35,024 nt of DNA from Malikia granosa (GTDB taxonomy: Bacteria > Pseudomonadota > Gammaproteobacteria > Burkholderiales > Burkholderiaceae_C), in the NCBI RefSeq assembly GCF_002980595.1, contig NZ_PVLQ01000041.1:1-35024 (forward strand), written 5' to 3'. Below are positions 19,409 through 27,807 of this stretch, piece after piece. The translations under genes and the position numbers were made by a program. How positions within the stretch are numbered: position 1 is the stretch's first letter; the number at the start of each line of letters is the position of its first letter. The notes under the pieces were generated by a model that was not told where the DNA came from, searched no databases, and was given only the letters and a program-made list of their open reading frames with translations.

Positions 19409-20200
19409 TCAGTACTGCGCCACCGTGCGGTCGCGCCAGGCCAGCAGGCGCCGCTCCAGCTGGCTGGCCAGCGCATTGAGCGCGAATCCGACCAGGCCGA
19501 TCACGACCACGCCGAACAGCACCAGGTCCATCTGAAACTGTTCGCGGCCGTCGATCAGCGTGTTGCCTATGCCCCGGCCCGAGGACAGCAGGTATTCCGC
19601 GCCCAGGGTGGCGAGCCAGGTGTAGATCAGCGACAGCTGCAGGCCGGTGAACAGCGAGGGTGCGGCGGCCGGCACGATCACCCGGCTCAGCGTTTGCCAG
19701 AGGCTGAACTCGTGGACCCGCGCCACTTCCAGGTACTCGCGCGGCACGCTGCGCAGGCCCTCGTAGGTGTTGAGTACCACCGGGAAGAAGGCTGCCAGCG
19801 CGATGAAGGCGATCTTGGCCGCCTCGCCGAGGCCGAACCACATCGACAGCATCGGAATCCAGGCGAACAGCGAGATCTGCTTGAGGGTGTGGAAGGAGGG
19901 GCCGAGCAGGCGGTCGAAGCCGCGCGACCCGCCCAGCAGGGCGCCGAACAGCAGCCCGGCGCTGGCGCCGATGGCAAGGCCCCAGGCGTTGCGCCACAGG
20001 CTGGCCGACAGCGCGTCCCAGAGCTCGCCGCTGCCGACTTGTGCGACGGCGCGCTGCCACACGGCCAGCGGCGACACCAGCAGCGGCGAGCTCGACCAGC
20101 CCGAGGCCACTGCCCAGTACCAGCAGGCCAGCAGGGCCAGCGGCAGCACCCAGCCCCGCAGGCGCCGCGGGATGATGACTTTTCGATCGGAATTGGCCAT
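19409..20200 (-). CDS. SsuC/TauC-type ABC transporter permease B
   Basis: Inner-membrane permease of 263 residues with about six membrane segments. The coupling loop VPREYLEVARVHEFSLWQTL is the EAA-like motif of the nitrate/sulfonate/taurine importers, and WLATLGAEYLLSSGRGIG is a family signature. It starts ten bases after the neighbouring permease stop. The two permeases differ clearly in sequence, so they may form a heterodimer, or serve two binding proteins through the shared ATPase. Confidence 0.92.
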   Translation of the reverse strand: MANSDRKVIIPRRLRGWVLPLALLACWYWAVASGWSSSPLLVSPLAVWQRAVAQVGSGELWDALSASLWRNAWGLAIGASAGLLFGALLGGSRGFDRLLGPSFHTLKQISLFAWIPMLSMWFGLGEAAKIAFIALAAFFPVVLNTYEGLRSVPREYLEVARVHEFSLWQTLSRVIVPAAAPSLFTGLQLSLIYTWLATLGAEYLLSSGRGIGNTLIDGREQFQMDLVLFGVVVIGLVGFALNALASQLERRLLAWRDRTVAQY

Positions 20201-20210
20201 GGTTTCCCCC

Positions 20211-21065
20211 TTACAGGCCCGGCTTGCGCCAGCGCAGCAGCCAGGCTTCGGTGCGGGCCAGCAGCTTGTCGAGCAGCAGGCCCAGGATGCCGACCGCGAC
20301 CACGGCAGCCAGCACCAGGTCGAGCTGGAACAGCTGGCGGCCGTAGACGATCAGGTAGCCGATGCCCTCCGACGAGGCCAGCAGTTCGACCACCACCAGC
20401 GCTAGCCAGGCATGGGTCAGGCCATAGCGGACCCCGTTCCAGACCGGCGCGGTCGCGGCCGGAAACACCACCCGGCTCAGCAGCTGCCAGCGGGTGAAGC
20501 CGTAGACCCGGGCCACTTCGATGTAGCGGTTGGGCACGCCCTGCACGCCCTGGCAGGTATTGATCGTCACCGGCACCAGGGCGGCCTTGGCGATCAGCAG
20601 GAACTTGAGCTCCTCGTCGATGCCGACCAGCAGCATCAGCAGCGGCAGCCAGCCCAGGGTGGGCACCTGGCTGAAGGCCTTGAACAGCGGGAACAGGTAG
20701 TCGCGCAAGGTGGGCGACAGGCCCATGGCGCCGCCCAGCAGCAGGCCGGCCGACAGCCCGATGCCAAAGCCCGAGAACACGCGTACCAGGCTGACCTGCA
20801 GGTGGTCCCACAGTTCGCCGCTGGCCAGCAGGGCCGCGAAGCTGTCGTAGACCGCGCCCGGCGGCGGCAGCACCTGCTCGGGTGCCCAGCCCTGCAGCGC
20901 CGACAGCTGCCACAGCAGCAGCAGGGCGAGCGGAAACAGCCAGGGCAGCAGCCAGTCCTGCGCGATCCGGCTGATCCGGAGTCCGGCCGGCTGAGCCGCG
21001 GCCACGCGGCCGGCCTCGGCCTGTGGCTGTCCAGTCCGGTTCAGCGCGAGATCCCGGGCTGCCAT
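20211..21065 (-). CDS. SsuC/TauC-type ABC transporter permease A
   Basis: Inner-membrane permease of 284 residues. After a hydrophilic N-terminus of about 35 residues come about six membrane segments, the coupling loop VPNRYIEVARVYGFTRWQLL, and AWLALVVVELLASSEGIG. It belongs to the same family as the adjacent permease but is not a recent copy. A 168-bp gap separates it from the upstream binding-protein gene, enough to hold a second promoter. Confidence 0.92.
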   Translation of the reverse strand: MAARDLALNRTGQPQAEAGRVAAAQPAGLRISRIAQDWLLPWLFPLALLLLWQLSALQGWAPEQVLPPPGAVYDSFAALLASGELWDHLQVSLVRVFSGFGIGLSAGLLLGGAMGLSPTLRDYLFPLFKAFSQVPTLGWLPLLMLLVGIDEELKFLLIAKAALVPVTINTCQGVQGVPNRYIEVARVYGFTRWQLLSRVVFPAATAPVWNGVRYGLTHAWLALVVVELLASSEGIGYLIVYGRQLFQLDLVLAAVVAVGILGLLLDKLLARTEAWLLRWRKPGL

Positions 21066-21233
21066 CGCGGCCTCCTGCCATTCTGTCGTTCACGGTTCAT
21101 GGTGATCTTTCAGATGAATTGGTAATGAATGAGAGGAATCTAAGGCTTGCCAGGTATTTGAAGAACGAACAAAAACCGATATGGATGCGCGGAAATCTTC
21201 TATCGGCCGAGGTCACTGCCAGCGTCAGCCCGC

Positions 21234-22313
21234 TCAGCGCGACAGCAGATTGCCGTCGGCCGCGTAGGCCGGCCAGTACTGCTCCAGCTTGAGCTCCTTC
21301 AGCGAGGCGTTCAGGAAGCTGCGATCAAACCAGCTGTCGATCTCGGGTGCGCTGCGGATCAGCTTGAGCTCCAGGCTCTCGCGCGCCGAGTCCCGGTAGC
21401 GCTCGACCAGGAAGGGATCGAGCAGCGGCGACTGGCGCACGCGCAGCGGCTGGCCGATGAAGTCCTCGCGCCAGACCTTGTCCGGGTATTCGGCCTTGCC
21501 CCATTTCTCGAACAGTTCGGCGCGCCGGTTCTCGTCGGAATAGCGGTGTGCCGCCTTCACGATCGCGGTCACCACCCGCTGCACCGCAGCAGGATGCCGA
21601 CGGGCGAAATCGTCGGCCACCAGCAAGGCCGTCTGGCGGGTGTACTGGTAGGAGTCCTGCGCCGCCGACCAGACCACCTTGGCCAGGCCCTTGTCGCGCA
21701 GATCGAACAGGCCCACGTAGTCGAACACCGCATCGACGTCCCGGTTGACCAGCGCGGTCCGTCCCGCCGCCAGGTCCAGGTTGACGAACTTGACATCGCG
21801 CTCCTTGATGCCCTTGTCGGCCAGCGCGCGTACCGCGGCCAGATGCAGGTTGGTGCCCTTGAACAGGGCGACCCGCCGGCCCTTGAGGTCTTCCAGCCGC
21901 CTGATGTCCGAGTCCGGCGCGACGCCTAGGTAGAGGCCGGTGCGCACGCCGCTGCCCAGGATGATGCGGGTCTTGACGCCGTTGGAGCGATGCACGATCG
22001 ACGGCAGGTCACCCTGCCAGGCGAAGTCGAGCTGCCGGTTGACCAGCGCCTCGTTGACGGCCGGGCCGGCGCCCTTGAAGAACTGCCATTCCACCTTGAC
22101 CCCGTCCTTCCTGAACTCCTCCTCGAGCAGGCCGTCGCTGTAGGCCAAGGCGGTCGTGGTTCCGCCGTGGCGGATCGGGTTGCTGCCGACGCCGCCGGTG
22201 GCCACGCCGATGCGTATGACCTTGAGCGGCTCGGGGGCCTGTGCCTGCACGGAGGCCAGGGGAAGCAGGCTCAGCGCCAGCGCTGCCGCCCAGATGCGTT
22301 TCCAGTATTTCAT
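21234..22313 (-). CDS. sulfate-ester/sulfonate-type ABC substrate-binding protein (first copy)
   Basis: A periplasmic binding protein of 359 residues with a Sec signal peptide ending ASVQAQA. Features are VIRIGVATGGVGSNP, a histidine/threonine-rich loop RHGGTTTALAYSDG, EEEFRKDGVKVEWQFF, LEDLKGRRVALFKGTN and the C-terminal SLKELKLEQYW shared with the second binding protein. It heads the minus-strand operon and is divergent from the dioxygenase gene. The substrate is inferred from context as a sulfonate or sulfate ester. Confidence 0.88.
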   Translation of the reverse strand: MKYWKRIWAAALALSLLPLASVQAQAPEPLKVIRIGVATGGVGSNPIRHGGTTTALAYSDGLLEEEFRKDGVKVEWQFFKGAGPAVNEALVNRQLDFAWQGDLPSIVHRSNGVKTRIILGSGVRTGLYLGVAPDSDIRRLEDLKGRRVALFKGTNLHLAAVRALADKGIKERDVKFVNLDLAAGRTALVNRDVDAVFDYVGLFDLRDKGLAKVVWSAAQDSYQYTRQTALLVADDFARRHPAAVQRVVTAIVKAAHRYSDENRRAELFEKWGKAEYPDKVWREDFIGQPLRVRQSPLLDPFLVERYRDSARESLELKLIRSAPEIDSWFDRSFLNASLKELKLEQYWPAYAADGNLLSR

Positions 22314-22381
22314 TTGATTGCTCCAGTTCGATGGCTGTCGATGTCAGATCGACTCTATTGGCGCCGAACGGGAAGCAAAAG

Positions 22382-22392
22382 GAATAAAGACG
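22382..22392 (+). promoter_or_regulatory. AT-rich element in the divergent ssu-like/tauD-like promoter region
   Basis: GAATAAAGACG matches ten of eleven bases of the element upstream of sbp (minus strand, 12446-12456). It lies 69 bp upstream of the binding-protein start and 154 bp upstream of the dioxygenase start. The same 233-bp region holds GAATA/TATTC arms (22454-22458 and 22473-22477) enclosing a CGAAT-TT-ATTCG palindrome. These are plausible sites for a LysR-type sulfur regulator such as CysB or SsuR, but this is inference. Confidence 0.3.
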
Positions 22393-22546
22393 GATATCGG
22401 AATTCGGAAATGTTTTGCCTGTTTGCTTATGAGTTCCTGGATGTCAGGCGGCTGAATATCCATATGCGAATTTATTCGTCCGTGCCGAGGCTGCAGGCAA
22501 TTAAATTGAAGTTCCCGATTCCATCCAACGCCCAAGGAGAACCCGC

Positions 22547-23416
22547 ATGTCCAAGCTCAACGATCTCGCCGCCCCCTACACCCGCTTCGTGGTCGAGCCC
22601 TATACCCCGACCATCGGCGCCGTGATCCACGGCCTGGACCTGAGCCGGCCGCTCGACGCGACGACGCAGTCCGAGCTGCGCCGCGCACTGGCCGAGCATG
22701 AAGTGATCTTTTTCCGCGACCAGCAGCTCACGCCCGCGCAGCAGGTCGAGTTCACCCAGATCTTCGGCAATGTCGCCGAGGTCAAGGCCTTCTTCCCGCG
22801 CCTGGCGGACCAGCCGGCGATCGAGGTCGTCGAGAGCACGGCCGAGCGCCCCAAGGCGGCCAACAACTGGCATGCCGACATCACCTGGCGCGACAACCCG
22901 CCGGTCGGCACCAGCCTCTACGCGCAGGTGATTCCGCCCAGTGGCGGCGACACGATCTGGGCCAGCCTGACCCGTGCCTACGCGAGCCTGAAGCCTGAGC
23001 TGCAGGCCTACCTCGAGACGCTGACTGCGGTGCACAGCTGGGAGATCAGCGGCTGGACCGAATACCTGCTGCGCCAGGACGCGACCGGCGAGCAGCTGCG
23101 CGAGGCGCGCGCCAAGTACCCGCCGGTCGAGCATCCGGTGGTGCGCGTGCACCCGATCACTGGCAAGAAGATCCTCTACGTCAACCCGACCTTCACCAGT
23201 CACATCAAGGGCCTGCCGCGCGCGCAGAGCGATGCGCTGCTGGCGCAGCTGTTCGACCTGGCCAAGGTGCCCGAATTCCAGGCTCGCCTGCGCTGGCAGG
23301 ACGGCACGCTGGCGGTGTGGGACAACCGCTCGACCCAGCATTACGCGGTCGGCGACTTCTTCCCGGCGCATCGCAAGCTGCACCGCATCACCTTCACCGC
23401 CGAGCAGGCGTTCTGA
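22547..23416 (+). CDS. TauD/AtsK-family Fe(II)/2-oxoglutarate dioxygenase
   Basis: Oxidises the carbon bearing a sulfonate or sulfate ester group, releasing sulfite or sulfate, while decarboxylating 2-oxoglutarate. It has 289 residues. The iron facial triad is His109, Asp111 (NWHADITW) and His265 (STQHYAVGDF). The 2-oxoglutarate-binding arginines are Arg276 and Arg280, with the same +11 and +15 spacing from the last histidine as in E. coli TauD. AAGGAG stands before the ATG. First gene of a plus-strand operon with a flavin monooxygenase and an MFS transporter. Taurine, an alkylsulfonate, or an alkyl sulfate (as in AtsK) are all possible substrates. Confidence 0.92.
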   Translation: MSKLNDLAAPYTRFVVEPYTPTIGAVIHGLDLSRPLDATTQSELRRALAEHEVIFFRDQQLTPAQQVEFTQIFGNVAEVKAFFPRLADQPAIEVVESTAERPKAANNWHADITWRDNPPVGTSLYAQVIPPSGGDTIWASLTRAYASLKPELQAYLETLTAVHSWEISGWTEYLLRQDATGEQLREARAKYPPVEHPVVRVHPITGKKILYVNPTFTSHIKGLPRAQSDALLAQLFDLAKVPEFQARLRWQDGTLAVWDNRSTQHYAVGDFFPAHRKLHRITFTAEQAF

Positions 23417-23441
23417 ATTCCGACAACGCAGGAGAAACAGG

Positions 23442-24794
23442 ATGGCACAACGCAAGCTGCGCCTGGGCGCCTTCATCATGGCCACCGGCCACCACATCGC
23501 GGCCTGGCGCCATCCAGGCTCGCAGCCCGATGCTGGCGTCAACATCGACCACTACATCGAGCTCGCCAAGACCGCTGAGCGCGGCCTGTTCGACCAGGTC
23601 TTCGTCGCCGACAGCCCGGGCATCTGGCACCAGGGCGACCGCGAATCGCTCAGCCGCCAGGGCCGGCTGTCGTATTTCGAGCCGGTCACGCTCTGGGCCG
23701 CGCTGTCGGCGGTCACGAAGCACATCGGCTTCGTCGCGACCGCATCGACCACCTACGAGGACCCCTACCTGCTGGCGCGCAAGTTCGCCTCGCTCGACCA
23801 CATCAGCAAGGGCAGGGCGGCCTGGAACGTGGTCACGACCAGCGCCGAGGGCGTGCACGGCAACTTCGGCTTTGATACGCACCCGGACCCGGCCACGCGC
23901 TACGAGCGCGCGCACGAGTTCGTTGACGTGGTCAAGGGCCTGTGGGACAGCTTCGACGACGATGCCTTCATCCGCGACCGCGAGTCGGGCGTCTATTTCG
24001 ACCCCGACCGGCTGCATCCGCTCAACCACATCGGCAAGCACCTGAAGGTCAAGGGACCGCTGAACCTCGAGCGCCCGCCGCAGGGCTATCCGGTGATCGT
24101 GCAGTCCGGCTCGTCCGAGGACGGCAAGGAGCTGGCCGCCGCCAGCGCCGAGGCCATCTTCACCGCCTGGACCAGCCTGGCCGAGGCGCAGGCCTTCTAC
24201 CGCGACGTCAAGGGCCGGCTGGCGAAATACGGCCGCCGCCCCGAGCAGCTGCTGGTGCTGCCTGGCATCTCGCCGGTGGTCGGCCGCACCGAGGAAGAGG
24301 CGCAGGCCAAGTGGGCCGAGCTGCAGGCGCTGATTCATCCCTCGGTGGGCCTGGCGACGCTGGCGCCGTTCTGGCCCGGCGAGGACCTGAGCCGCTGGGA
24401 CCTGGACGCCCCGCCGCCCTACATCCCCGCGCCGCCCAAGGGCATCAACAGCCGCGCCCATGTGGTGCTCGAGCTCGCGCGCCGCGAACGCTACACGGTG
24501 CGCCAGCTCTACGAGTACCTGGCCGGCGCGCGCGGCCACTGGGTCGTGGTCGGCACGCCGCAGACCATCGCCGACCAGATGCAGGAATGGTTCGAGAATG
24601 GCGCCGCCGACGGCTTCAACGTGATGCCGCCGGTGCTGCCGGCCTCGCTGGACGACTTCGTCGAGCTGGTGATCCCGGAGCTGCAAAAGCGCGGGCTGTT
24701 CCGCACCGCGTACGAGGGCCGCACCCTGCGCGAGAACCTGGGACTCGAGCGCCCGCAGAGCCGCTACGCCGCTGCCGCAGCGAAGGCGGCCTGA
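23442..24794 (+). CDS. NtaA/SnaA/DszA-family flavin-dependent monooxygenase
   Basis: An FMNH2-dependent, luciferase-like TIM-barrel monooxygenase of 450 residues, the normal length of this group. It begins LRLGAFIMATGHHIAAWRHP, the family opening. It continues with ASTTYEDPYLLARKFASLDHIS, GRAAWNVVT, YPVIVQSGSSEDGKELAA and a C-terminal GTPQTIADQMQEWF. Members attack sulfones, nitrilotriacetate and similar compounds and rely on a separate flavin reductase. The context points to a carbon-sulfur bond as target, but the substrate is unknown. AGGAG lies before the ATG, 25 bp after the dioxygenase stop. Confidence 0.9.
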   Translation: MAQRKLRLGAFIMATGHHIAAWRHPGSQPDAGVNIDHYIELAKTAERGLFDQVFVADSPGIWHQGDRESLSRQGRLSYFEPVTLWAALSAVTKHIGFVATASTTYEDPYLLARKFASLDHISKGRAAWNVVTTSAEGVHGNFGFDTHPDPATRYERAHEFVDVVKGLWDSFDDDAFIRDRESGVYFDPDRLHPLNHIGKHLKVKGPLNLERPPQGYPVIVQSGSSEDGKELAAASAEAIFTAWTSLAEAQAFYRDVKGRLAKYGRRPEQLLVLPGISPVVGRTEEEAQAKWAELQALIHPSVGLATLAPFWPGEDLSRWDLDAPPPYIPAPPKGINSRAHVVLELARRERYTVRQLYEYLAGARGHWVVVGTPQTIADQMQEWFENGAADGFNVMPPVLPASLDDFVELVIPELQKRGLFRTAYEGRTLRENLGLERPQSRYAAAAAKAA

Positions 24795-24852
24795 ACCCCA
24801 TGCGATCCCATCCATCACTCCGGAGCGTAGTGGCCCTTGCTATGACCACCCG

Positions 24853-26037
24853 ATGACCGCCTGGCTGGAACGCCACCGCTTCCTGCTCACCTTTGCCCTG
24901 CTGTCCCTGTTCATGGGTGTCAGCGTCGGACTGGCCAAGGTCACGACCACGCTCTATGCCCTGCACCTGGGGGCCCAGGGCTGGGTGCTGGGCTCGATCG
25001 CGGCGGCGCAAAGCCTGGGCCTCCTGTTCAGCAGCCTGCCGATGGGCGTGCTGGTCGAGCGTTACGGACCCACCCGCCTGTTCATGGCGGGCAGCCTGAT
25101 CGCCGGCCTGCTCTACCTGTTGCTGCCGCTGCTGCCCAGCAGCCTGTTCCTGCTGTTCATGACCGCGCTGGTCAGCCTGGTCATGCCGGCGCGCTTCGTT
25201 TCGCTGAACACCGTCTTCATGGCGGCGCTGGAGCGCATGGGCGAGGCGCGCGCCGGCTGGTACCGGGGGACCCATATGTCGGGCATGTTTCTGATCGGTC
25301 CGCTGCTGGCCGCGGTCGTGGTGCAGGTGCTCGGTCATGCCGGCAGCTACTGGCTGATCGCGGCGATGTTCTTCGTCACGATCGGACTTTCGCCCCTGGT
25401 GCTGTCCCAGTACCGCGCGCCACGCAGGGATGAAGGGTGGCAGGACGCCGGCATGGGCGAGGTGCTGCGCGGCGTGCTGGCCGATCCGCTGGCCCGTCGG
25501 CTGGCCTGGCACGAAGGGGCCATCCAGGCCCTGAACATGTACTACGCCTTCTACATCGTGGTGATCGCCGTGCAGTCGCTTGGCTTGCCGGCGGCGGGCG
25601 CCGGTTCGCTGGTCGCGGTGCAGGGCGCCGCCTTCGTGTTCGCCCTCTTTTTGCTCGGGGGCTGGGTCGGCCGGCTGGGCTGCCAGGCCTTGTCACTGGG
25701 TGCCTTGCTGGTCGTGCTGGCTGCCTTGACCCTGGCTTTCGCGGCCCGCCCGGTCTGGCTCTGGGGTGGCGGCGCCATGCTGGGACTGGGCCTGGGGCTG
25801 CTGCAGATCCACAACCTGACGCAGTTCTCGCGCGTCGGTGCGCGGCTGGGCCATGGCCGGGTGGCCGGCTTCAGCGCGCTGGCCGGACCGGCCGGAAGCC
25901 TGGTCGGCGGCCTGCTGGGCGGCACTCTGGGCCAGTGGATCGGGCTCCAGATGGTGTTCCTGGTCTTCGTGCCGCTGTTCCTGTCGCTGGCCCTCCTCAG
26001 CCGGCGTCATCCCTTGCCTTGCCCGGATGCGGCCTGA
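24853..26037 (+). CDS. MFS transporter
   Basis: A 394-residue major facilitator superfamily protein with about twelve hydrophobic segments and little outside the membrane. The loop between segments two and three has PMGVLVERYGPTRLFMAG, the MFS motif A equivalent. The substrate is not apparent. It ends the plus-strand operon, 58 bp after the monooxygenase gene, so it may export a product or import a substrate of these oxygenases. The start is ATG at 24853; a nearby ATG at 24842 is in another frame and stops at once. Confidence 0.88.
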   Translation: MTAWLERHRFLLTFALLSLFMGVSVGLAKVTTTLYALHLGAQGWVLGSIAAAQSLGLLFSSLPMGVLVERYGPTRLFMAGSLIAGLLYLLLPLLPSSLFLLFMTALVSLVMPARFVSLNTVFMAALERMGEARAGWYRGTHMSGMFLIGPLLAAVVVQVLGHAGSYWLIAAMFFVTIGLSPLVLSQYRAPRRDEGWQDAGMGEVLRGVLADPLARRLAWHEGAIQALNMYYAFYIVVIAVQSLGLPAAGAGSLVAVQGAAFVFALFLLGGWVGRLGCQALSLGALLVVLAALTLAFAARPVWLWGGGAMLGLGLGLLQIHNLTQFSRVGARLGHGRVAGFSALAGPAGSLVGGLLGGTLGQWIGLQMVFLVFVPLFLSLALLSRRHPLPCPDAA

Positions 26038-26061
26038 TCAGCTCCGCGGCGGGAGCAGTAG

Positions 26062-26091
26062 CCGGGGCCCCGCGCTCGCGGCCGGCCCCGG
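26062..26091. terminator. GC-rich hairpin between convergent genes
   Basis: CCGGGGCC (26062-26069) and GGCCCCGG (26084-26091) pair perfectly, with an inner CCGC/GCGG stem. It sits in the 62-bp gap between the MFS and nitroreductase stops. No T run follows on either strand, so it is not a standard intrinsic terminator, but it may slow or protect both transcripts. Confidence 0.4.
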
Positions 26092-26099
26092 ACTTCCCA

Positions 26100-26702
26100 T
26101 CACAGGATCTGCGCCACCTGGTCGAAGTCCAGGCGCGGGCCGCGCGGGTGAATGCCCGCCGGATCGGCCACGCCCAGGTTGATGATGAAGTTGACCTGGT
26201 AGCGGCCATCGGGGAAGAATTCGGCGTTCACCTTGCCGGGATCGAAGCCCGACTGCGCTCCGCTGTCGAGGCCGAGCGAACGCGCGGCCAGGATCAGGTA
26301 GGCCCCCTGCAGGCTGCTGTTGCGAAACGCCGTCGCCTCGGCCAGGGCGGCATTGCCCTCGAACAGGGGCTTGGCGTCGTAGGCCGGGAACTGCTGCGGC
26401 AGGTGCTCGTAGAAGCGGCTGTCCTGCGCCACGATCACCGTGACCGCGGCGGCCTCGGTCTGTGCCACATTGCCTGCCGACAGCGCGGGTCGCAGGCGTG
26501 CCTTGGCCTCCGGGCTGCGCAGGAACAGGTAGCGCGCGGGCTGGGCATTGAAGGCGGTCGGTCCCCACTTGAGCAGCTCGTAGAGCTGGCGGATCGTTTC
26601 GTCCGACACCGGTACGGGCTGGAAGGCGTGCACGGTGCGGGCGTCACGGAACAGCCGGTTCAGGGCATCGGAGGCGAGTGCTGGCTGGGTGTCTTGGGTC
26701 AT
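26100..26702 (-). CDS. RutE-like nitroreductase family oxidoreductase
   Basis: A 200-residue FMN-dependent oxidoreductase of the nitroreductase superfamily, most like the RutE/YdfG-partner (malonic semialdehyde reductase) branch. It has DARTVHAFQPVPVSDETIRQLYELLKWGPTAFNAQPAR at the N-terminus, the FMN-phosphate region, and NFIINLGVADP near the end. Last gene of the minus-strand block, 107 bp after the SsuA-like gene. The two flavin monooxygenases encoded nearby need reduced flavin and no SsuE-type reductase is present, so this protein could play that part; that is an inference. Confidence 0.87.
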   Translation of the reverse strand: MTQDTQPALASDALNRLFRDARTVHAFQPVPVSDETIRQLYELLKWGPTAFNAQPARYLFLRSPEAKARLRPALSAGNVAQTEAAAVTVIVAQDSRFYEHLPQQFPAYDAKPLFEGNAALAEATAFRNSSLQGAYLILAARSLGLDSGAQSGFDPGKVNAEFFPDGRYQVNFIINLGVADPAGIHPRGPRLDFDQVAQIL

Positions 26703-26809
26703 GGTGTGGTGCTGTGGTTGAATGAATCGGAAGTCAGGTGCGGTCGAACGGGTTCTTCGTTGCCCATTATCAAATCAGTCGGGGAGGGCCGCCGCCAGGC
26801 GGCTCTTCC

Positions 26810-27760
26810 TCAGGCCTTGTTCCTGAAGCCGGCATCGAAGGTGTTGCTGACCTGCAGGCGTTGCTTGAGCAGGCCGGCCTTGAGGTAGAAGTCGGCGGTG
26901 CGCTGCTGATCGGCCACCACCTGTTCATCGATGCTGACCCAGTGCGTGGCGCGACGCACGAACTGGAGCTTGGCTGCCTCTTCGGGAATGCCGATGATGC
27001 GCGCCAGCGTGGCGCTGAACGAGTCCGGGTTCTGGTAGGACCAGACCTGGGCTCTGGCCACCCGGTCCTTGAAGTCCTGCAAGGTGGCACGCTTGTCGCG
27101 CAGCGCCGATTCGGTGGCGGCCAGGTAACTCAGCCCGGTCCAAAGCCCGCGTCCCGATACCAGCACGCGCGCATGCTTGCTGGTTTCGGCCAGCGCGGTG
27201 TAGGGGTCCCAGGTCGCCCAGGCGTCGACCGAGCCTTGCGTCAGGGCCAGCTTGGCCTCGGCCGGCGGAATGAAGCGCAGTTGGATGTCGTCGGCGCTCA
27301 GCCCGACCGCATCCAGTGCCTTGAGCGTCACGTAATGGCCGATCGAGCCGCGGTTGGTGGCAACGCGCTTGCCCTTGAGGTCGGCCGCGCTCTTCAAGGG
27401 GGAGTCCGGCTGCACCAGGATGGCCGTGCCATAGGCGTCGGATCGGCTGGCGGCAAAGGCCTTGACCCGGCTTCCGGCCGCGAGGGTGAACAGCAAGGGG
27501 GCATCGCCGATGATGCCGAAGTCCACCGCGTCGGCGTTGAGCGCTTCTGCCAGCGGAGCCGCGGCCGGGAACTCCGACCATTTGATGTCGTAGGGCAGGT
27601 TCTTCAGTTCACCGGCCGCATCGAGCAGGGCCTGCAGGCCGCCCTTTTGATCGCCGGCGCGCAACAGCACGCGCTGCTGCGACTGCGCCAGGGAGGGGCC
27701 CAGCAGGGCTGGCGCGGCAAGGGAGGAGGCCAGAATCTGGCTGAAGCGACGGCGTTGCAT
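26810..27760 (-). CDS. ssuA: SsuA-like aliphatic sulfonate-binding protein
   Basis: Periplasmic receptor for alkanesulfonates, 316 residues. The N-terminus QRRRFSQILASSLAAPALLG is a basic export signal, Sec or Tat. The mature part has LLRAGDQKGGLQALLDAAGEL, WSEFPAAAPLAEALNADAVDFGIIGDAP, SAADLKGKRVATNRGSIGHY and DAWATWDPY, which match SsuA well. It is separated from any permease gene and sits downstream of the hydroxyacid dehydrogenase gene, so it must use one of the two nearby importers, or another elsewhere. The ATG at 27760 is well placed for the signal peptide. Confidence 0.88.
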   Translation of the reverse strand: MQRRRFSQILASSLAAPALLGPSLAQSQQRVLLRAGDQKGGLQALLDAAGELKNLPYDIKWSEFPAAAPLAEALNADAVDFGIIGDAPLLFTLAAGSRVKAFAASRSDAYGTAILVQPDSPLKSAADLKGKRVATNRGSIGHYVTLKALDAVGLSADDIQLRFIPPAEAKLALTQGSVDAWATWDPYTALAETSKHARVLVSGRGLWTGLSYLAATESALRDKRATLQDFKDRVARAQVWSYQNPDSFSATLARIIGIPEEAAKLQFVRRATHWVSIDEQVVADQQRTADFYLKAGLLKQRLQVSNTFDAGFRNKA

Positions 27761-27807
27761 GGATGGGTTTCCTTTCGTTGATGGATGGCGGGAGGCAGGT
27801 CAATGGG

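Noticed and set aside
17436-20060. A minus-strand frame open for 874 codons across several genes
   Set aside because: Only the part from 18551 to 17436 matches a protein family (binding protein). The upstream part is a shadow of the ATPase and permease genes and is Arg/Ala/Gly-rich, as expected in high-GC DNA.
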